NCBI GenBank assembly: GCA_944989445.1
Contig: CALYLW010000333.1
Coordinates: 243,347 to 307,346 of the forward strand
Length of the DNA: 64,000 nucleotides
Origin: Ampullaceana balthica
Taxonomy: Eukaryota > Mollusca > Gastropoda > Lymnaeidae
Direction: 5' to 3'
Made by a program: the position numbers and the translations under genes. Within the stretch, counting starts at the first letter, position 1. Every line of letters begins with the position of its first letter. This document shows positions 57,683-64,000 of this stretch, one piece after another. A model generated the notes under the pieces. The model saw nothing but the letters and a program-made list of their open reading frames with translations, was not told where the DNA came from and did no database searches.

Positions 57683-58697
57683 GACTGGCAGGTGTGTGGG
57701 GCTGTACTCATATGAATATGTTGTAGTAGACTTTGTAAAAATGTTGTAGTTGGCTTGCTGTGTGGGGCTTTACTCATATGAACATGTTGTAGTAGGCTTG
57801 ATTTGTTGTGCTGTATTCATATGAAAATGTTGTAGTAGACTTTGTGTGTGGGGCTGTGCTCATATGAATATTTTCTAGTAGGCTTGGTGTGTGGGGCTGT
57901 ACTCATATGAACATGTTGTAGTAGGCCGTGTGTGTGGAGCTGTACTCATATGAAAATGTTGTGTTAGGTTTGGTGTTTGGGGCTGTACTCAAATGAATAT
58001 GTTGTAGTAGGTTTGGTGTGTGGGGCTGTACTCATATGAATATGTTGTAGTAGGCTTGGTGTGTGGGGCTGTACTCATATGAATATGTTGTAGTAGGTTT
58101 GGTGTGTGGGGCTGTACTCAAATGAATATGTTGTAGTATGTTTGGTGTGTGGGGATGTACTCATATGAATATGTTGTAGTAGGCTTGGTGTGTGGGGCTG
58201 TACTCATCTGAATATGTTGTAGTAGACTTGGTGTGTGGGGCTGTACTCAAATGAATATGTTGTAGTAGATTTGGTGTGTGGGGCTGTACTCATATGAAAA
58301 TGTTGTAGTAGGCTTGGTGTGTGGGGCTGTACTCATATGAATATGTTGTAGTAGACCTGGTGTGTGGGGCTGTACTCATATGAATATGTTGTAGTAGGCT
58401 TGGTGTGTGGGGCTGTACTCATATGAATATGTTGTAGTAGACCTGGTGTGTGGGGCTGTACTCATATGAATATGTTGTAGTAGGTTTGGTGTGTGGGGCT
58501 GTACTCATAGGAAAATGTTGTAGTAGGTTTGGTGTGTGGGGCTGTACTCAAATGAATATGTTGTAGTAGGCTTGGTGTGTGGGGCTGTACTCATATGAAT
58601 ATGTTGTAGTAGGCTTGGTGTGTAGGGCTGTACTCATATGAATATGTTGTAGTAGGCTTGGTGTGGGGGGCTCTACTCATATGAATATGTTGTAGTA
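57683..58697. repeat. 43-bp minisatellite upstream of gene B, about 24 copies
   Basis: Same unit as at 6234-6486 but about four times as long. Many units near the middle are identical, suggesting recent expansion. Confidence 0.95.
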
Positions 58698-59009
58698 GAA
58701 TTGGTGTGCATCCACAAAACAATTGTGCTGTCTCTACACAGAGAGATGCATGATGTAATATTGCATTATGCTTTTAAGTGTGCCATATATATATACCACT
58801 GAGCTGAAATGGGTTAAACTATAACAATAAAACGATCCTTCTGTTTTATCAAGAATATGAAATTAACATTCAATCGTTACAAAGCCGAATAAATTGAATA
58901 TTGATGATTTTATTTCATTTATTACCCTACACGTCTCCTCCCTATAAAAATTTAACTTACGTGAAATAAACAAATTATTTTCGACCACAACAGCTGAGAA
59001 TGATTATGT

Positions 59010-59033
59010 TTGTTTATTCTTTTCAGGCTTGCT
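59010..59033 (+). other. Splice acceptor before gene B start
   Basis: TTTGTTTATTCTTTTCAG with AG at 59025-59026, identical to the site before gene A and eight bases from the ATG. Confidence 0.6.
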
Positions 59034-60716
59034 ATGAGTGCCGCCATGAAAGTGGAAGTATTTATCCTAATCACATTACATTATTTGCCAGTAAGTTGCA
59101 AACTCACTTGCTATTTGTCGGATTGGATCGTCTACATTTCAGATGGTTATTTTCATTGCAGCAATCCCAAATTATATATTCAGGGGTTTGAAAGATGGGC
59201 GTATATCAGTGAAGCAAAAGAAGGATTAGAGCAAATAAAAGGGGCTCGCTGCTGCTCACCTGAAAATCGATGGTCGAAATTTGATCCTATAACAGATTAC
59301 GTGAACTGGATTTATCCCTTAGATGAAGTAAACCAATGGGTGCACTGTCCTGAAGGCTATTTTCTTGGCGGTTATTACAGAAGAGGCTCGTCTCCAGGCA
59401 AGATATCTGATATAGAGGCTGGTAGATGTACAAAACCTGCAGATCACCCTTTTCATTATGGAGAGTGCTATGAACAAAGTATACGTTTATGTTTTGATGG
59501 CTACAAAGGCAAGATTTTCTGTGGGTGCAAAGAGGATTACTTGGTTGTCGGACTGTACAAGGGGAATTGTGACAAACTGCGATGTATAGAGACCCTGAAA
59601 TGTTGCACTATGGCTGACAAGCCCGATGAGCTGACTGAACTCTTCGATGCCAAATTACGTATCATGTCCAAAACTAGAACGATGGCCGCTAGGCTAGCAC
59701 ATTATCTAGGTTACGGGTATTCTTTAGGATGTATGGCTTTATATGTTGGGGAAAGTTTCGTTCAAGATGGGGACGTGTTGCATGCTGATCTGAGTGGTTA
59801 TTGTGAGGGATTTATGAGCGAATTTCGGCTTTCCATGAAGTACTCAGACTGGAGATTTTCACTCAAGAGCTTAAAATATACCGAACCTGTCACATTGGAG
59901 TTGGCACCCGAGGTCTTAGACTCAGGTGTGTTAATTAACAATCATTCAACTGCTACTTCCAAGGTAATCGAAGAGTCTCAAACGTCAATTAGGAGCGTAA
60001 AGCATATAACAACAAGCTCTTGGAGGCATAGTCACGAGTTGGGACTGACATTAACCTATTCACCCATTTTGTCCTTAAGTATCGAAGGGTCCTACAAATT
60101 TACCTACGAGGGGGCAGAAAGCAGAACAGACGAGCACAACAGGCAACAAATAAACACGATGACCGTGAAAACAAGAAAAGTTGTGGAACCTTACAGCGGT
60201 GCTAAGTGGAATCTCACGATGTCCAAGACAAGCACATCAGTGTCTTACACAGCAACAATACAAATTGGGTTTTCATTACAGCTGTCGGGCTTTTTGATTT
60301 GGCGAGGTGCTTCAAAAAATGTTGGCTGCGTAAATACTAACTATCATTATTTGCATCATGGTACTAGCAGCATAACATTTTTCAACTACACATTTGGTAA
60401 CAATGATGTGCCGTTTTATACAGAACTAAAGCGAGAATTTCAGACCAAATCTAAGCCATGGCTTTGGAACGAAATGATAAAAAATCATCCATTTGCTGCT
60501 TCTGACCCTATTGGTATATTAACAAATGAAGAACTCTATGAATTTAATTTGACTGGGAAATTTATAGATGTCGTAGGAAAAAAAATCCGTGTCCGTTGGT
60601 ATGATATACCATCTGAAAACATAACGCTTTGCAAAAAGATAAATTTAAAAACACGAAGACCCAAAAAATCCCATACAACTACTAAAGGCACCAACAATCG
60701 AAATTTAATAAATTAA
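59034..60716 (+). CDS. Biomphalysin-like aerolysin-family pore-forming protein (gene B)
   Basis: 560 residues from the ATG that follows the acceptor. It parallels gene A throughout: signal peptide (VEVFILITLHYLPVSC), cysteine-rich lobe (ARCCSPE, QWVHCPEGYFLGGYYRRG, CGCKEDY, LKCCTMADKPDEL), then the aerolysin lobe from about residue 299 to 510 (SSWRHSHELGLTLTYSP, SYTATIQIGFSLQLSGFL). Differences are spread over the whole length, with many substitutions and small indels but no frameshift, so both copies have been kept open by selection or are functional. The lysine-rich tail is about 25 residues shorter than in gene A. Secreted cytolysin role inferred from the family. Confidence 0.85.
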   Translation: MSAAMKVEVFILITLHYLPVSCKLTCYLSDWIVYISDGYFHCSNPKLYIQGFERWAYISEAKEGLEQIKGARCCSPENRWSKFDPITDYVNWIYPLDEVNQWVHCPEGYFLGGYYRRGSSPGKISDIEAGRCTKPADHPFHYGECYEQSIRLCFDGYKGKIFCGCKEDYLVVGLYKGNCDKLRCIETLKCCTMADKPDELTELFDAKLRIMSKTRTMAARLAHYLGYGYSLGCMALYVGESFVQDGDVLHADLSGYCEGFMSEFRLSMKYSDWRFSLKSLKYTEPVTLELAPEVLDSGVLINNHSTATSKVIEESQTSIRSVKHITTSSWRHSHELGLTLTYSPILSLSIEGSYKFTYEGAESRTDEHNRQQINTMTVKTRKVVEPYSGAKWNLTMSKTSTSVSYTATIQIGFSLQLSGFLIWRGASKNVGCVNTNYHYLHHGTSSITFFNYTFGNNDVPFYTELKREFQTKSKPWLWNEMIKNHPFAASDPIGILTNEELYEFNLTGKFIDVVGKKIRVRWYDIPSENITLCKKINLKTRRPKKSHTTTKGTNNRNLIN

Positions 60717-60719
60717 AGA

Positions 60720-60945
60720 AACAAATAAAATCACATTGACCAAATGAAAGCACTAAAAAATCACTTTTAACAACTCAAAGCACCAAAAATCACAGTTTAG
60801 AACTTAAAGCACCAAAAATCGCCTTTTACAACTCAAAGTGCCAAAAATCATCTTTAATAAATCAGAGCATCAAAATATAATCGTTTAACAAACACGAAGC
60901 ACCAAAATATTATCTTTAACAAATCGAAGTACCAAAAATAACCTC
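60720..60945. repeat. Degenerate A-rich tandem repeat, 3' flank of gene B
   Basis: Units of AAAGCACCAAAAATCACxxTTTA type, as after gene A. The stretch 60946-61242 then matches the 3' flank of gene A (AACAACGTTCCTGGTTC) up to the LTR. Confidence 0.8.
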
Positions 60946-61242
60946 GATGACATGAATTAACTAAATATTTCTAAATAACAGAAAAGGAGAAAATTTATTA
61001 ACATTTTTTATAGTTTGTTGTTTCTTCTGCATATCAACTTATTTTAAATTTTTTCTTCTGCATATCAACTTATTTTAACATTTTTTATTGTATTGGCAAT
61101 AATTATAAAGTTGTAATTGAATTCAATAAGTTTTTTTGTCAAATAAATCCTTGCAAACTCAACAACGTTCCTGGTTCTCTGTTAACTTGTCAATTTGATG
61201 TATCCTACTTTGTGAAATACTAAGGACATGGAAAAATACTAC

Positions 61243-61512
61243 TGTCGGGACACATTCTGCCACACCCCGCACTCGTCTCGACTACTCTCTTATATACCCC
61301 CCAACTGGTCTCAACGACCCTGACGTGTCCTCTGGTCATGTCCCTGACATATCCCGTGTGACCAGAAGCTCACTCAGACATTATTCCCGTGATAGGAGTT
61401 CATACCCGTCAACAACGCCTTGACCCGACTCCAACACTGGCTCACAACAATCTCACAACAATCTCACAACAATCTCACAACAATCATTCGCAGTGATTCT
61501 CATACCCTGACA
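61243..61512 (-). repeat. 3' LTR of a Ty3/gypsy element
   Basis: Plus-strand termini TGTCGGGACAC and CATACCCTGACA are inverted (TGTCxGGG). On the minus strand TATATAAGAG lies at about 61296-61287. A polypurine tract (minus strand GGAAGAGGGGGGATATG) abuts the LTR at 61513-61529. A short CTCACAACAAT repeat is inside at 61443-61490. The LTR interrupts the homology between the 3' flanks of genes A and B. Confidence 0.7.
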
Positions 61513-62495
61513 TATCCCCCCTCTTCCGTTAGATTCTACTTACGGGTAGAATCTCACAATACAACAAAGTCAGGGCATGGAATCACTGCACATTACAATT
61601 ACAATAATATAATACATAATGAAATAATATCTTTCAATATAATTTTATACACAACATTGCATGAAAAAAAACCACTAGTATATACAACACAGAGCATAAA
61701 TCCACTTGGTCGTACCTTTATACGACTTCACTAACCCGCAACTCGTACGTTATCATTATCTTAATTCTCAAAGAACCAACCTTCTACCTACTACTGGTCA
61801 TAACACCTCACATAATTAGTATCCAACAATTGACCATTTTTACGCTAGATTGTTTTCTATTTACAACTGACTCTACTGGTACCTCATATAAATTCCTTAA
61901 GATATTTATTCCAGGATTACCTCCAGCATGAGATAATGTTATAGGGATAACTACTTATCCAAACTATAAACATTTCAGCCCGATTGTATTTAACCCATTA
62001 CAATCAATTATAAAACAATCATCAATCATGTGCATATAGTAGTCGTAATTAACATAATTCATCATAATAATCATAATCATGAACAATATCATTATCACCC
62101 TATATCATCATCATTACATAAATATATCTATATATAATACCTATAATGAAAAATGTCCTGAGGTCACCCGGAGCCAAAAGTTATCATAGAAACATCAGCA
62201 CGAACATACAACCATCTCATATTTATTTACAACCATCCATAAGTACTAATTAACATAAATACATAATCGCTATGAAACCTCACAATCATGTTCATATAAT
62301 AATAATACTGGCCCGAGGTGACCCAGACCTCAATTTCTACCAAACTTAGTCCCCATGAACAAGCAACTCTACTTGTTTGTCATAAACCTGTCCTGCGAGT
62401 CCTTGTCGGTCATGGTTTGATTTCTGCTCATTAATTATGATTACATTACCAGATCTGTCATGATCCTACCAGTCTCAGTGGGACATTATATCTGC
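61513..62495. other. Non-coding stretch between pol stop and LTR
   Basis: About 980 bases, AT-rich with ATG/ATT-rich low-complexity sequence and GGGTGACCTCAGG / GGGTCACCTCGGG repeated on the minus strand (near 62165 and 62310). No integrase motif was found in any frame. Confidence 0.7.
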
Positions 62496-64000
62496 TTATT
62501 GTCGCGATAAAAAATCTGCAATAATGTTATCTTCACCTTTAATGTATTCCACGTTGAAATCGTATTCCTGTAACATCAAAGACCACCGGGAAACTCTTGA
62601 ATTTTCAAATTTAGTCGTGTTCAAATATTTTAACGCTTGGTGGTCACACTGGAGCGTAAATCTTGCCCCCATTAAATAGTAGGATAATTTCTGAATTCCC
62701 CATATTATTGCCAAGCATTCCCTCTCTATTGTTGAGTATCTGGTTTCCCTGTCAACCAGTTTCCGACTAATATATTTCACCGGGTGGAGCATATTGTCTC
62801 TTTTCTGCATCAAACATGCCCCCAATCCCTTCGTTGACGCATCTGTACGAACTATAAAAGGTTCCTTAATGTCGGGCAGAACCAAAATGGGGTTATTTGT
62901 TAAATAGTTTTGGATTGTATCCAATGCTTGTTGGCATTCCTTAGTCCAACATATATTATTTGGTTTACCTTTCTTTGTAAGGTCCGTCAATGGGGCTGTT
63001 ATCGTTGAAAAATTAGGTATAAATTTATTGTAATACGCTATTAGGCCAACTAGTCCCCTTACTTGTTTCTTATTTTTGGGTCGTTTTATTTCCAACACTT
63101 TGTTTATATTGTTCATGTCTGGTTTTAAGATGCCTGCTCCAATTCTATGTCCCAGAAATTCGACAGATTCTTTACCTATTTCTAACTTAGATGGTTTAAT
63201 GGTGAACCCTGCCTTTTTAAGAATCTCTAAAACCTCTCGAGTAACTCGTATATGCGACTCCCAGTCGTCTGTGTATACACAGATATCGTCAAAATAAGTA
63301 ACTACCTCTTTTACTCCTTTGAATAATTTCTTAACAATTTTATTGAACGTTGCCGGTGCGGTTGCCAATCCGAATGGCATAAAGTTATATTGATATGCCC
63401 CGTCTGGGCCTTGAAAAGCTGTGTATTCTTTGCTTTCCTCCTCAAGAGGTATTTGCCAATATCCCTTTGTTAAGTCTAGTTTCGTAAAGTATTTGGCTTT
63501 ATTCATGTGCTCTAGAAGTTTATCCTGGTTAGGTATAACTTCTGCTACTTTTTTTGTAATTGCGTTCAATTTCCTATAATCCACGCAAGTCCGAATCGAT
63601 CCATCTTTTTTCTTAATTAAAACTAAGGGAGAGCAATATGGTGACTGTGTTTCCTCGATTATCCCTAGTTCTAGCATCATACTAATCTCTTCTTTTAGCC
63701 TTTGAACCATATGAATAGGTATTGCGTACGGTTTTACGTTAATGGGCTTAGAGTCTAATAATTCTATTTTGTGCGTACCCGCCGATGTTTTCCCTGGGAT
63801 ATCTGAAATAATTTCCTTGTACTCATGCACCATGTCGTCAACTTGTCTTTTCTGTGTCTCCGTTAGTTCCTTATTGATGTCAATGCCTGAATTAACCTTG
63901 ACGTTGATTAACGGAATTTGCTTAATGTCTTCACTATTTACATCTTCCTCTTCTTCTTCGGCTATCACTGTGGCACTGGCACCACTAATTGTCTTTTCAT
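62496..64000 (-). CDS. pol: Ty3/gypsy pol, reverse transcriptase and RNase H (5' end outside the window)
   Basis: Open from the right edge of the window to a stop right after IADFLSRQ. Counting from 63968: residues 55-65 SDIPGKTSAG; RT fingers and palm 75-280 with FTKLDLTKGYWQIPL (161-175), MPFGLATAPATFNK (197-210) and the catalytic YFDD (225-228); connection 281-365; RNase H with RTDAS (Asp 376), ERECLA (Glu 416) and CDHQ (Asp 442). No frameshift or stop, unlike every other retroelement here, so this is the youngest and possibly active copy. Integrase would normally follow RNase H but the frame ends there. The acidic run EEEEED near 63945 lies in the linker before RT. Confidence 0.92.
   Translation of the reverse strand, partial: EKTISGASATVIAEEEEEDVNSEDIKQIPLINVKVNSGIDINKELTETQKRQVDDMVHEYKEIISDIPGKTSAGTHKIELLDSKPINVKPYAIPIHMVQRLKEEISMMLELGIIEETQSPYCSPLVLIKKKDGSIRTCVDYRKLNAITKKVAEVIPNQDKLLEHMNKAKYFTKLDLTKGYWQIPLEEESKEYTAFQGPDGAYQYNFMPFGLATAPATFNKIVKKLFKGVKEVVTYFDDICVYTDDWESHIRVTREVLEILKKAGFTIKPSKLEIGKESVEFLGHRIGAGILKPDMNNINKVLEIKRPKNKKQVRGLVGLIAYYNKFIPNFSTITAPLTDLTKKGKPNNICWTKECQQALDTIQNYLTNNPILVLPDIKEPFIVRTDASTKGLGACLMQKRDNMLHPVKYISRKLVDRETRYSTIERECLAIIWGIQKLSYYLMGARFTLQCDHQALKYLNTTKFENSRVSRWSLMLQEYDFNVEYIKGEDNIIADFLSRQ

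Overview
This is eukaryotic, AT-rich, repeat-dominated DNA, most likely from a freshwater pulmonate snail and probably Biomphalaria or a close relative. The main reason is a pair of intact, intronless secreted proteins (6825-8591 and 59034-60716, both + strand) with a cysteine-rich N-terminal lobe and an aerolysin-type beta-pore-forming C-terminal lobe, the architecture of the biomphalysin family. Almost everything else is transposon wreckage, miniature inverted-repeat elements (MITEs) and minisatellites. No bacterial gene organisation, rRNA, tRNA gene or CRISPR array was seen.

Layout. 1-2.4 kb: hairpin MITEs with CACGTTTTTA or GGACACGCTTTTA ends. 2.5-5 kb: hAT transposase relics and the 3' end of a LINE. 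5.2-9.8 kb: minisatellites and pore-former gene A. 10-15 kb: MITEs and a ZMYM1-like hAT relic split by a 464-bp insertion with a 14-bp target duplication. 15-21.4 kb: unrecognised AT-rich DNA, two orphan promoter-like sites and a head-to-tail array of a roughly 500-bp element. 21.8-28.6 kb: a wrecked family B DNA polymerase gene of Maverick/Polinton type, with zinc-finger remains and about 25 copies of an in-frame 17-residue repeat ahead of the polymerase; it is broken by a LINE tail, a solo LTR and a MITE. 29-34.4 kb: MITEs, a tRNA-derived SINE and a deleted Ty3/gypsy element. 34.5-37.8 kb: a hAT relic interrupted by a 2.2-kb insertion at TTAA. 38-47.6 kb: more MITEs, a 55-bp minisatellite about 2.1 kb long and two hAT relics. 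47.7-51.2 kb: nested MITEs, a second LINE tail and a hAT end. 51.3-57.3 kb: a 36-bp minisatellite split by a complete but mutated Ty3/gypsy element (matching 5-bp target duplications, two LTRs of about 200 bp). 57.7-61.2 kb: the second minisatellite plus pore-former gene B. 61.2-64 kb: the 3' half of another Ty3/gypsy element with an open RT-RNase H frame running off the window.

The two pore-former loci are diverged copies of one block of about 3.5 kb (upstream 43-bp minisatellite, splice-acceptor region, coding exon, A-rich 3' repeats), now 52 kb apart because the DNA between them is filled with mobile elements. They are the only two intact host-type genes recognised. Calls rest on reading the sequence; names of families come from motif recognition and were not searched against a database.
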